Below, piece after piece: positions 1-7,568 of a stretch of 52,352 nt of DNA. Below the pieces are notes generated by a model that was not told the DNA's origin, ran no database searches, and saw only the letters and a list, made by a program, of their open reading frames with translations. The stretch lies in assembly GCA_030526515.1 (NCBI GenBank), contig JAUNCQ010000005.1, positions 1 to 52,352 of the forward strand. The letters are read 5' to 3'. This stretch comes from Coriobacteriia bacterium. GTDB taxonomy: Bacteria; Actinomycetota; Coriobacteriia; Coriobacteriales; Eggerthellaceae. How positions within the stretch are numbered: the first letter of the stretch is position 1; the number at the start of each line of letters is the position of its first letter. The translations under genes and the position numbers were made by a program.

Positions 1-38
1 GGACGAGCCCGGGCAGCTGGAGCAGCCCCCTCAGGCAT
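1..38 (-). CDS. Possible 5' end of a gene running off the window
   Basis: On the minus strand an ATG at position 38 opens a frame (M-P-E-G-A-A-P-A-A-R-A-R) that stays open to the window edge, 31 bp downstream of the larC-like stop codon. No clear ribosome binding site precedes it and only 12 codons are visible, so the gene is not identified. In lar operons the next gene is often larE or larB, but nothing here shows that. Confidence 0.2.
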   Translation of the reverse strand, partial: MPEGAAPAARAR

Positions 39-68
39 GACCGCCGCAGGCCGCCCGGAGGGGGAGCC

Positions 69-494
69 CTAGCACGCTTCCCCGGACAGGGCGGCCCTGT
101 AGACGTCCTGATAGGCGACACCGGCTTCTCGGCTGACGCGCGCGACGTCGTCGTGTTCGGGATATATCCTCGCGGCGCCCGAGGGGAGCACGACCTCCTT
201 TCCCGCGAGCGACCCGTAAGGGGTGTTCACCTGAACGCTGCGGCGGGGAAGGACCGTGCGCTCCATGACGCAACGGCGCACCCCGATGGTCGTGGTCTGC
301 TCGAAGAGGATGCGCTCGAGCTCGGCGCGCTCGGCCTCGGTGCAAAGGACCTGCACCTGCCAGGCGGGACGGCTCTTTTTGGTGACGAGGGGCAGGCAGT
401 GGGCCTCGCGCGCGCCGGCCTCGAGCAGGAGGTCCAAGGCATGCCCGAGCGCCTCGCCCGTGCAGTCGTCAATGTCGCATTCGAGCCTCAGCAC
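69..494 (-). CDS. larC: LarC C-terminal domain (nickel-pincer cofactor biosynthesis), stand-alone or truncated
   Basis: The protein resembles the C-terminal (LarC2) half of LarC, the nickel insertase that finishes the nickel-pincer nucleotide cofactor of lactate racemase. Visible hallmarks are LECDIDDCTGE at the start, the KKSRPAWQVQVLC block, the TTTIGVR block and a YGSLAGK-PEHDD tail. The frame is open upstream to 857, but those 120 residues are low-complexity R/A/P sequence and run into the palindrome array, so I place the start at the in-frame GTG at 494; it has no convincing Shine-Dalgarno. The LarC1 half is not found in any frame upstream. In some lactobacilli larC1 and larC2 are joined by programmed frameshifting, so a lone LarC2 is either a remnant or the product of an unusual arrangement. 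Codon choice (CTC, TCG, AGG, ATA) differs from the CTG/TCC/CGC usage of the rest of the window, suggesting transfer. Confidence 0.6.
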   Translation of the reverse strand: MLRLECDIDDCTGEALGHALDLLLEAGAREAHCLPLVTKKSRPAWQVQVLCTEAERAELERILFEQTTTIGVRRCVMERTVLPRRSVQVNTPYGSLAGKEVVLPSGAARIYPEHDDVARVSREAGVAYQDVYRAALSGEAC

Positions 495-721
495 CGTCTC
501 GGCCGGCGCGGCGCGGCCGACCCGCTTCGCGGATGGCCGGACCGTGGCTGGCTCGCTTCGCGGCCGGCGCGGCGCTGCGGCCGAGCGCGAGACCACGAGC
601 GACTCTCGAGCCCGTCGACCCTTCCGGTCGGCGGGCTTTCTTTCGTCCTGGGGCCATTTCGCGCTGGAGGGCGTTTGCTGCGGCAGGGCGCTGGCTGCGG
701 TGGGGCGCTCCCTGCCGCGAG

Positions 722-1347
722 GCATTCGCACTTTCGGGCGCGGCGATGTGCGAATGATTCGGCGGCGTTCGCTCTTTGGGCAGTCGTAAAGTCGGAACGA
801 TATTTCGTTCCCACGTTGGCCGCGTTGAATGTGCGAACGACTTCCAGGCGTTCGCACTTTGCGCGCCCGTAATGTCGGAACGATTTATCGTTCCGACATT
901 AGCCTTGGTCATTATGGGAATAAAATTTAGCCCCAAAATCCATTCCCACATTCGTCCCACCGAAAGTCAGAACGACTCGAGGGGCCAAATCCGTTCACAC
1001 AATAGGGGGTTTGCGGGCATATGGGCCGAATACCTCCATTGTGCGAACGACCTGGGCGTACGTACAATGGGACGCCCGCAGAGTGCGAACGAATATTACG
1101 TTCACACAAGAGCCGTAAGCAATGTGTGAACGACCTCGGGGCGTGAAGGGGAGGATCACCACGCCGACGAGGAGACGCCTAGTTTCGGCCGAACATTCAC
1201 CGGCGCGTGGGCAGCGCTCGATGAACGATCGGCGATTCCGAGAAAGCGTCCACGCCCCCTTTCGCGCGTTGAGTGAATGAATCAGGCGTTCACCCGCTGA
1301 CCAGGAGCTTCCCATGAACGACTTTCAGGCCCCTGAATCGTTCATGG
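722..1347. repeat. Array of imperfect palindromes, repeat unit about 42 bp
   Basis: This gene-free stretch carries about ten inverted repeats built on a common plan: GTNNGAAYGA, a 2-15 nt centre, then the complementary arm. The 10-mer GTNNGAAYGA starts at 748, 791, 831, 874, 966, 1041, 1083 and 1124; several steps are 40-43 bp. Best palindromes: 723-731/748-756; 794-800/805-811; 831-839/849-857 (GTGCGAACG with CGTTCGCAC); 871-884/887-900 (14-bp arms, AATGTCGGAACGAT); 915-921/942-948; 1083-1091/1099-1107; 1273-1279/1287-1293; and 1312-1321/1338-1347 (CCATGAACGA with TCGTTCATGG), which continues inward with TTCAGG/CCTGAA. Arm sequences differ between units while staying complementary. No T-tracts follow the hairpins, so they are not ordinary terminators. 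Confidence 0.8.
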
Positions 1348-1591
1348 AGCATCGCCGTCGATTGGGTGAATGACTCCCACGGGCGCGGCAAGTGAGAGGA
1401 GGGCGCCCCGCCGAGCCCCACGGGGCCTGCCGCCTAGCAAATCCGACATCCCAGCAGTTCGGCCGAGCCAGCTACGAGGCGCCCGGCGCCGACGGTCAAT
1501 TGTGAAAGAATGATGACCTGCGGCTCTGGCGCTCATGCGCCCAAAAAATGAGTAAAATACCGTTGAATAACTGAGAGGAGAGCCCGCCCCC
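1348..1591. other. Gene-free stretch before the PASTA gene
   Basis: No gene is seen. A last GTGAATGA half-repeat lies near 1365. Short hairpins such as GCCCCG/CGGGGC (about 1410-1430) and GGCGC-TCAT-GCGCC (about 1527-1540, followed by an A-run) are present. A TAAAAT at 1553-1558 could be a -10 element, but no matching -35 is at the right distance. The Shine-Dalgarno GAGAGGAG for the next gene is at about 1571-1579. Confidence 0.5.
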
Positions 1592-3460
1592 ATGATCTGC
1601 CCGTCCTGCCATACCGAAAACCGCGACACGGCCAAGTTCTGCGACGAATGCGGAACCCGACTGCATGCGCCCGAAGAGGGCATGTCGCTGGAAGCCGAGC
1701 AGGTACAGGACGAAAACCAGGCTGCTGACCTGGGCGAAAGCGCTGGTCAGACCGATGGGGGAGACGAGGCTGCCGACTCCGCAGAGGCCGGCGAGGTCGC
1801 GGAGGCTATGGCGGCCGACGCCGGCGAGCAGGACGGCGCCTCCTCCGACGAGGGCGACGGCTCTGCAGATACCGATGCCGCTGCCAACTCCGCAGACGAC
1901 GCCGCGGCCGACTCCGAGCTGACCGACGACGCCGATGACCAGGCTGATCCCGCCGACTCCGACCCGAACGGGGTGGAGGCCGAAGGCGAAGCGGGCGAAA
2001 GCGCCGACGCTGAGGACGCCTCCGCCGACGCGAACGCCGATGCCGCAGCCGTCCCCGACCCCGCTGACGAGCCGCTGGACCTGGAGGCCCTGCGCAACCC
2101 GGACGGCGTGTCGCTGGCCGACGAGTTCGACTTCCGCGACGTCACCGAGGTCGACGAGCTCGAGCCCGAAGCCGACGACCCGGACCCCGCCTACCTGAAG
2201 GAAACGCTGCCGGACCCCAGCCGCCCGCGCCGCAGGCACCCGCACACCATGAGCGCCGCCGACACTACGGAGATCCCGGTGGTCGGCGCCCCGCAGGACA
2301 TGCTGGTGGACGTGCACTCGCTGCCGGAATCCGCCTGGAAGCCGTCGGACACCCTGGAGATGCCCGCCATCAACGTGGCCGATGAGCCTGCCAACCGCGC
2401 CTTCATCGCTCCCGACGCAGGAACCAAGGAAGCCCGCAAGGCCGAAAAGCAGCGTCGCAAGGAGCAGAAGCGTGCTGCCCGCGAAGACCGCAAGAACAGC
2501 TCCGTGGATTCCCACGGTCGCCCCCGCGTGCCTTGGTCCGCCGGCAAGAAGGTCGGCGTCACCCTGCTGATCCTGGCCCTGGCCGGCGGCGGAGCAGCCG
2601 CTGCTACCTACAACATGCAGCTGTGGGGCGGCAAGTCCGTGCCCAGCGTGGAGGGCCTGTCCGAGGCAGACGCCATCTACCTGCTGCAGAGCGAAGGCTT
2701 CCAGATCGAGTCCGACGAAGTCCCCTCCGACGACGTGGAGGGCATCGTCCTCATGTCCGACCCCGCCAGCGGCTCTCGCGTGGACGAAGGCTCCCAGGTC
2801 ATGCTGCACATCTCCGTCAGCCGCACCATCCCCAAGGTCAAGGGCATGTCCGAAAAGAAGGCTCTGGCCGCCCTCAAGGAAGCCGGCTACGAGAACATCA
2901 TCGACCCCAAGACCGAAAAGCGCGATGACTCCGAGGGCAAGGTCCTGGACGTGTCCCCGAAGGCCGGCTCCAAGGCCAAGTCCTCCGCCGAGGTCCAGCT
3001 GACCCTGTCCGAGTACTACCGCGTCCCCGACGTCAAGGGCAAGTCCAAGGAGCAGGCCCTGACCGAGCTGGACAAGGCCGGATACAACGCCGTGGTCAAG
3101 ATGCAGACCAGCAAGGACGTCGAGCCCGGCAAGGTCATCTCCACCAAGCCCGCCGCCAAGAAGCGCCTGAAGTCCGGCTCCACCGTGACGGTCAACGTCT
3201 CCATCAGCCGCGAGGAGCAGCTGCTGCAGGCCGCCCGCAACTACCTGGCCATCGGCTCCAGCGTCGAGCTCAAGTCCGCATCCTACGTGATCACCTCCGT
3301 CGATGAGCTCACCGTGCATGGCACCAACCAGGTCTACTTCACTATCAGCGGCAAGCCCTTCACCGAGTTCCTGGGCCAGACCCTGTACCTGCCGGTCCGC
3401 GCCGGCACGGGCATCCTGACCTTCGAGGACAACGGCACCGACGTCATTGCCGTGGACTAG
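1592..3460 (+). CDS. Zinc-ribbon, acidic-linker, PASTA-domain membrane protein
   Basis: This 622-residue protein has four parts. Residues 1-25 form a zinc ribbon with two Cys pairs (CPSC and CDEC). Residues about 30-210 are very rich in Ala, Asp and Glu. A basic stretch (KEARKAEKQRRKEQKR) precedes one membrane segment at about 320-340. Outside follow three PASTA repeats (about 350-410, 412-478 and 479-545) and a C-terminal domain of about 75 residues of unknown type. PASTA repeats bind peptidoglycan fragments and normally sit on PknB-type kinases; no kinase domain is present here. The inferred topology is zinc ribbon inside and PASTA outside. The ATG start has GAGAGGAG 5' of it. recO follows after 8 bp, probably in one transcript. 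Domain identification is firm; the cellular role is unknown. Confidence 0.8.
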   Translation: MICPSCHTENRDTAKFCDECGTRLHAPEEGMSLEAEQVQDENQAADLGESAGQTDGGDEAADSAEAGEVAEAMAADAGEQDGASSDEGDGSADTDAAANSADDAAADSELTDDADDQADPADSDPNGVEAEGEAGESADAEDASADANADAAAVPDPADEPLDLEALRNPDGVSLADEFDFRDVTEVDELEPEADDPDPAYLKETLPDPSRPRRRHPHTMSAADTTEIPVVGAPQDMLVDVHSLPESAWKPSDTLEMPAINVADEPANRAFIAPDAGTKEARKAEKQRRKEQKRAAREDRKNSSVDSHGRPRVPWSAGKKVGVTLLILALAGGGAAAATYNMQLWGGKSVPSVEGLSEADAIYLLQSEGFQIESDEVPSDDVEGIVLMSDPASGSRVDEGSQVMLHISVSRTIPKVKGMSEKKALAALKEAGYENIIDPKTEKRDDSEGKVLDVSPKAGSKAKSSAEVQLTLSEYYRVPDVKGKSKEQALTELDKAGYNAVVKMQTSKDVEPGKVISTKPAAKKRLKSGSTVTVNVSISREEQLLQAARNYLAIGSSVELKSASYVITSVDELTVHGTNQVYFTISGKPFTEFLGQTLYLPVRAGTGILTFEDNGTDVIAVD

Positions 3461-3468
3461 GCCCGCCC

Positions 3469-4227
3469 GTGGGCTCCCGCACCTACAACGCCGACGTTCT
3501 GGTGCTGAATAAGACCAAGCTGGGCGAAACAGACCTGATCCTGACCCTCCTGGCCGAAGACGGTCGCCAGCTGCGGGCCGTAGCCCGGGGCGCCCGCAAG
3601 CCAACCAGCTCCTTCAGCTCCCGGCTAGAGCTCTATTCCACAGCCCATGCGCAGCTCATCGAGCGCTCCGGACTGGATATTGTCCGGGAGGTGCGCCTGA
3701 TCAACGGACGGCCCGAGTTTCGCTCCGACCTGGACAAATGCGCCGCCGCAGCCCCCGTGGCCGAGCTGCTGGCCAAGATCACCCAGGAGGGCCTGGCCCA
3801 CGATCGGCTCTTCGAGCTCTCCAACGCCACCCTGGACGCCATCTGCGCCGCCGGCCCCGACCACGCGTCGCTGCTGTGCGCCGCGGGCCTGCTGAAGATC
3901 TGCGCCTTCGCCGGGTTCCGCCCGTCCCTGCGCTCCTGCGCGTCTTGCGGAGGACAGAAGGCCGACTCACTGCGCTTTTCCTTCGACGAGGGCGGCTTCC
4001 TGTGCGAAAGCTGCGCCAGCCACGGCACCGCCGCCTACCTGGACCCCGCCGTAGCCCAGTGGCTGGACGTGCTCATGTACTCCACCTTCGCCCAGCTCAC
4101 GGAGCTCGCGCCCAACCAGTCGGCCGCCGCGGAGTGCATCGACTTCGCCCGCCGCTGGATCCGCACCCACGTGGGCGCCCAGCTGAAGTCCTGCGCCTTC
4201 CTGCTCCAGTGCGGCATGGCCCGTTGA
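3469..4227 (+). CDS. recO: DNA repair protein RecO
   Basis: RecO (252 residues) anneals single strands and helps load RecA onto SSB-coated DNA in the RecFOR pathway. The N-terminal OB fold (YNADVLVLNKTKLGETDLILTLL, then GARKPTSSFSSRLE) is typical, and the central Cys cluster (CASCGG about 40 residues before the C-terminal helices, then CESC) matches the zinc-binding site of Gram-positive RecO. The length is normal for the family. Translation starts at GTG 3469, 8 bp after the PASTA gene stop, so translational coupling is likely. The preceding membrane protein has no obvious functional tie to repair. Confidence 0.93.
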   Translation: MGSRTYNADVLVLNKTKLGETDLILTLLAEDGRQLRAVARGARKPTSSFSSRLELYSTAHAQLIERSGLDIVREVRLINGRPEFRSDLDKCAAAAPVAELLAKITQEGLAHDRLFELSNATLDAICAAGPDHASLLCAAGLLKICAFAGFRPSLRSCASCGGQKADSLRFSFDEGGFLCESCASHGTAAYLDPAVAQWLDVLMYSTFAQLTELAPNQSAAAECIDFARRWIRTHVGAQLKSCAFLLQCGMAR

Positions 4228-4300
4228 CGGATACGGCTCCCCGCAGCTGCGCGGGATGTGCCATAATGGCTCCCAGCAAACTCCAAGGAAAGGAACTTCC

Positions 4301-4558
4301 ATGTACCGATACAACTGCGCCGGCGTGTGCGCCCGCTCCGTCGACTTCGACATCAAGGACGACGGCACCCTGACCAACGTCAGCTTCATGGGCGGCTGCG
4401 CAGGCAACCTGCTGGCAATCGGCAAGCTGGTCGAGGGCAAGGACGCCGCCGAGATCGCCGAGATCCTGAAGGGCAACCGCTGCGGCGGCAAGCCCACCAG
4501 CTGCGGCGACCAGCTGGCAAAGGGCATCGAGGCCGCCCTGGCCCAGCGCAATGCCTAG
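4301..4558 (+). CDS. Small TSCPD-domain protein (TIGR03905-like)
   Basis: An 85-residue protein with the family pattern of TSCPD proteins: an N-terminal [15 protein letters not shown] block, GGCAGN in the middle and the signature T-S-C-(P/G)-D near the C-terminus, here [13 protein letters not shown]. Related domains are found at the C-terminus of class II ribonucleotide reductases, but the stand-alone family has no assigned function. Five cysteines in a small acidic protein suggest metal binding; that is inference. The ATG is preceded by an AAGGAAAGGAA ribosome binding site. The gene lies between recO and the rpsO promoter. Confidence 0.8.
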   Translation: MYRYNCAGVCARSVDFDIKDDGTLTNVSFMGGCAGNLLAIGKLVEGKDAAEIAEILKGNRCGGKPTSCGDQLAKGIEAALAQRNA

Positions 4559-4628
4559 CGCGCGGGACCCAAGGTCACGGGGACGAAAGGAAAGCGAGCG
4601 GCCTTTTCGCCCAAATTGTGAAAATTGC

Positions 4629-4674
4629 TTGCATGTACAGCCTGTACCGCTATAATGGTCAGGCTGTATTTTTT
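4629..4674 (+). promoter_or_regulatory. rpsO promoter nested inside an intrinsic terminator
   Basis: A promoter TTGCAT (4629-4634), 16-bp spacer, TATAAT (4651-4656) lies inside a terminator hairpin: TACAGCCTG (4636-4644) pairs perfectly with CAGGCTGTA (4660-4668), followed by a T-run to 4674. The -10 box sits in the hairpin loop. Transcripts entering from the TSCPD gene would carry the whole hairpin and stop; transcripts starting at about 4663 would lack the 5' arm and pass. Confidence 0.75.
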
Positions 4675-4770
4675 ACGCACTCCGACCTTGGTTCGTACGC
4701 TCCACCGCATACGTACCCAGCTCGGAGCAAGGTTAGCGCGGCGCAAGCCGCAGAAGAAAGGTGGGAAACC

Positions 4771-5058
4771 ATGGCAACTAAGCTCAGCATCACCAAGGAG
4801 CGCACCGCAGAGCTCGTCGCTCAGTTCGGCAAGGGCGAAGGCGACACCGGCAGCCCCGAGGTGCAGGTCGCAATCCTGTCCGAGCGCATCCGCAACCTGA
4901 CGGAGCACCTGAAGGTCCACAAGAAGGACAACCACACCCGTCGTGGCCTGATGATGCTCATCGGTAAGCGCCGCGGTCTGCTGAAGTACATCAAGGACCG
5001 CGACATCGACAACTATCGTCAGCTGATCAAGGCTCTCGGTATCCGCGACAACATCTAA
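4771..5058 (+). CDS. rpsO: 30S ribosomal protein uS15
   Basis: uS15 (95 residues) binds 16S rRNA in the central domain of the 30S subunit and forms inter-subunit bridge B4. The typical blocks are present: [40 protein letters not shown] and [14 protein letters not shown]. The protein is slightly longer than the common 89 residues because of the N-terminal start. The ATG is preceded by GAAAGGTGG. The gene has its own promoter and terminator and precedes pnp, the same order as in many bacteria. The roughly 95-nt leader between the promoter and the start could hold an autoregulatory S15-binding site; I do not recognise a known one. Confidence 0.97.
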   Translation: MATKLSITKERTAELVAQFGKGEGDTGSPEVQVAILSERIRNLTEHLKVHKKDNHTRRGLMMLIGKRRGLLKYIKDRDIDNYRQLIKALGIRDNI

Positions 5059-5069
5059 GAACATGAGGG

Positions 5070-5095
5070 AAGCCCGCTTGGTCGGGCTTTCTTTT
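5070..5095 (+). terminator. rpsO terminator
   Basis: AAGCCCG (5070-5076), 6-nt loop, CGGGCTT (5083-5089), then TTTCTTTT. A strong factor-independent terminator 12 bp after the rpsO stop codon. Confidence 0.9.
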
Positions 5096-5265
5096 CAGCG
5101 GGCGAAAGCGCGCTGGAGAGGGGAGGGCTCGGTGCCCTCCCTGCTGTGTGTTAAGCGGTCGGAAGCACAAGGGGTGCTTCTGCTCGTGGCGGCGCGAAGA
5201 ATAAGTAATGCCGCCGAAGAAGTCGGGCGCAATAGGGCGCTCGAGCAAAGAGAAAGATTTTGCAA
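5096..5265 (+). promoter_or_regulatory. pnp leader with three successive hairpins
   Basis: The 170-nt leader carries GGGAGGGC/GCCCTCCC (about 5117-5138), GAAGCAC-AAGGG-GTGCTTC (about 5161-5179) and a longer-range GGCGGC/GCCGCC pair (about 5190-5217). In enterobacteria pnp is autoregulated through an RNase III-cut leader hairpin; structured leader RNA here fits an analogous role, but no known motif is recognised. A GGGCGAAA copy lies at 5100-5107. No clear promoter was found. Confidence 0.5.
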
Positions 5266-7488
5266 ATGGAAAAAATCGTCGAATCCTTCGAGCTCTACGG
5301 TAAGCAGTACCGCCTGGAGACGGGCGAGCTCGCCAAGCAGGCAACCGGTGCCGTGCTGGTTTCCCAGGGCGACACGACCGTCCTGGTCACCTCCGTGGTG
5401 TCCCAGCAGGAAAAGGATTATGACTTCTTCCCGCTGACGGTGGACTTCATCGAGAAGATGTACTCCGTCGGCCGCATTCCCGGCGGCTACCTGAAGCGCG
5501 AGGCCCGTCCTTCCGAGAAGGGCACGCTGACCGCTCGCATGATCGACCGCCCCATCCGCCCGGGCTTCCCGGACGGCTTCAAGCAGGAAGTGCACGTGGT
5601 GGCAACCACCTTCGTGTGCGACCAGGTGAACGCACCTGACTGCATCTCCGTCATGGGCGCATCCGCCGCGCTGATGGTGGGCGGCGCTCCGTTCGACGGC
5701 CCGGCTGCCTGCGTGCGCATCGGCCGCGACATCGACACCCAGGACTTCATCGTCAACCCGACCTACGAGGAGATGGAGAACTCCGACCTGGAGCTGACCA
5801 TCGCCGGCACCGCTGACTACATCAGCATGGTCGAGGCTGGCGCCCATGAGATCTCCGAAGAGGACATGCTGGCCGCCATGAACCTGGGCCAGAAGGCCAT
5901 TGCCAAGTTCTGCGAGAAGCAGGCCGAGTTCCTGGCCAAGGTCAACCCCGAGCCCATGCCCTACAAGATCCACCAGGCCGACCCGTCCGTGGCCGAGCGC
6001 GTCAACGCTCATCTGGACGAAATGGCCGCTGCCCTGCGCGACGCCGACAAGCAGTCCCGCATGGGCAAGGTCGAGGAGCTGAAGGCTGCCATCAAGGCCA
6101 ACGACTTCACCGAGGAGGAGCAGTCCGCCTGGGGTTCCGACATCGCCGCTGCCTGCAAGGCCCTGGAGAAGAAGGCCATGCGCGCCATGGTCATCGAAAC
6201 CGGCGAGCGCGCCGACGGCCGTACCCCCGAGCAGATCCGCCCGCTGCACATCGTCCCGGGCTACCTGCCCCGCGTCCACGGCTCCGGCCTGTTCCAGCGT
6301 GGCCAGACCCAGGTCATGAGCGTGGCTACCCTGGGCATGCTCAACGAGTGGCAGCGCCTGGACACCATCGAGCCGGTTGACGGCAAGCGCTACATGCACC
6401 ACTACAACTTCCCGCCCTACTGCACCGGCGAAACCGGCCGCATGGGCGCCCCGAAGCGTCGCGAGGTGGGCCACGGCGCCCTGGCCGAGCGCGCTCTGAT
6501 CCCGGTACTTCCCACCGAGGACGACTTCCCGTACGCCATCCGCGTGGTGTCCGAGGTCCTGGAGTCCAACGGCTCCTCCTCCATGGCATCCACCTGCGGC
6601 TCCACCCTGGCGCTGATGGACGCCGGCGTGCCGATCACCCGTCCGGTCTCCGGCATCGCCATGGGCCTGATCAAGGAGGGCGACGACGTCGTCATCCTGT
6701 CCGACATCCAGGGCCTGGAGGACTTCCTGGGCGACATGGACTTCAAGGTCTGCGGTACTGAGAAGGGCATCACCGCCCTGCAGATGGACAACAAGGCCCG
6801 TGGCCTGTCCGTCGAGATCTTGGCCCGCGCCCTAGAGCAGGCCAAGGAGGGCCGTGCCCACATCCTGAGCGCCATGCTCGAGCAGATCGCCGAGCCCCGC
6901 GCCGAGCTGAAGGACACCGCTCCCCGCATCGAGACCATCCACATCCCCGTGGACAAGATCCGCGACGTCATCGGCTCCGGCGGCAAGGTCGTCCGCGGCA
7001 TCCAGGAGGAGACCGGTGCCAGCATCGACATCCAGGAGGACGGCACCATCCACATCGCAGCCGTCGAGGGCCCGGCAGGCGCTGCCGCCAAGGCCATGAT
7101 CCTGGGCATCGTGAAGGAGCCCGAGGTGGGCGAAATCTACACCGGCGAGGTCGTGGGCATCAAGGACTTCGGCGCCTTCGTCAAGCTGACCCCCGGCAAG
7201 GACGGCCTGCTGCACATCAGCCGCATGGCCAACGGCCGCGTGGGCAAGGTGGAGGACGTCCTGAACCTGGGCGACCAGGTGGAGGTCCAGGTCATCGAGG
7301 TGGACGAGAAGGGCAAGATCAGCCTGGACCGCCTGAACAAGCCCGATGCACCCGAGTCCGCATCCCAGGGCCAGGCAGACGCCCGTCCCGGCCGTGGTCC
7401 CCGTCGCGACCGCGGTGAGCGTGGCGAGCGCGGTGGCCGAGGCAACGGCAACGGTGGCCGCACCCCGCGTCGCCGTCACGAGGCCTAA
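5266..7488 (+). CDS. pnp: Polyribonucleotide nucleotidyltransferase (PNPase)
   Basis: PNPase (740 residues from ATG 5266; an in-frame TTG lies 6 nt upstream) degrades RNA 3' to 5' by phosphorolysis. Two RNase PH domains are seen: the first with the IPGGYLKREARPSEK block, the second with HHYNFPPYCTGETGRMG and SNGSSSMASTCG. A KH domain (IRDVIGSGGKVVRGIQEETG, about residues 566-625) and an S1 domain (GEVVGIKDFGAFVKL, about 628-695) follow. The C-terminal tail is rich in Arg and Gly and probably adds RNA contact. The gene follows rpsO after a structured leader and ends at a terminator before dapB. Identification is secure. Confidence 0.97.
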   Translation: MEKIVESFELYGKQYRLETGELAKQATGAVLVSQGDTTVLVTSVVSQQEKDYDFFPLTVDFIEKMYSVGRIPGGYLKREARPSEKGTLTARMIDRPIRPGFPDGFKQEVHVVATTFVCDQVNAPDCISVMGASAALMVGGAPFDGPAACVRIGRDIDTQDFIVNPTYEEMENSDLELTIAGTADYISMVEAGAHEISEEDMLAAMNLGQKAIAKFCEKQAEFLAKVNPEPMPYKIHQADPSVAERVNAHLDEMAAALRDADKQSRMGKVEELKAAIKANDFTEEEQSAWGSDIAAACKALEKKAMRAMVIETGERADGRTPEQIRPLHIVPGYLPRVHGSGLFQRGQTQVMSVATLGMLNEWQRLDTIEPVDGKRYMHHYNFPPYCTGETGRMGAPKRREVGHGALAERALIPVLPTEDDFPYAIRVVSEVLESNGSSSMASTCGSTLALMDAGVPITRPVSGIAMGLIKEGDDVVILSDIQGLEDFLGDMDFKVCGTEKGITALQMDNKARGLSVEILARALEQAKEGRAHILSAMLEQIAEPRAELKDTAPRIETIHIPVDKIRDVIGSGGKVVRGIQEETGASIDIQEDGTIHIAAVEGPAGAAAKAMILGIVKEPEVGEIYTGEVVGIKDFGAFVKLTPGKDGLLHISRMANGRVGKVEDVLNLGDQVEVQVIEVDEKGKISLDRLNKPDAPESASQGQADARPGRGPRRDRGERGERGGRGNGNGGRTPRRRHEA

Positions 7489-7521
7489 GGGCTAAACTGA
7501 GCGCATAAGCGAATGAGAATG

Positions 7522-7556
7522 GCAGGGCCTCATGTTCGTGGGGCCCTGCTTCTGTT
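7522..7556 (+). terminator. Terminator between pnp and dapB
   Basis: GCAGGGCC (7522-7529), 12-nt loop, GGCCCTGC (7542-7549), then TTCTGTT. The stem is GC-rich and the T-tract is short, so read-through into dapB is possible. Confidence 0.65.
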
Positions 7557-7568
7557 AAAGGAGGAAAC

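Noticed and set aside
722-1347. CRISPR array
   Set aside because: Repeats are degenerate palindromes with little unique spacer, units vary in sequence, and no cas genes are nearby.
1496-3604. Long antisense open frame opposite the PASTA gene
   Set aside because: It is a shadow of GC-rich third positions; repetitive Gly/Leu/Val/Asp composition, no ribosome binding site, and the plus strand encodes recognisable domains.
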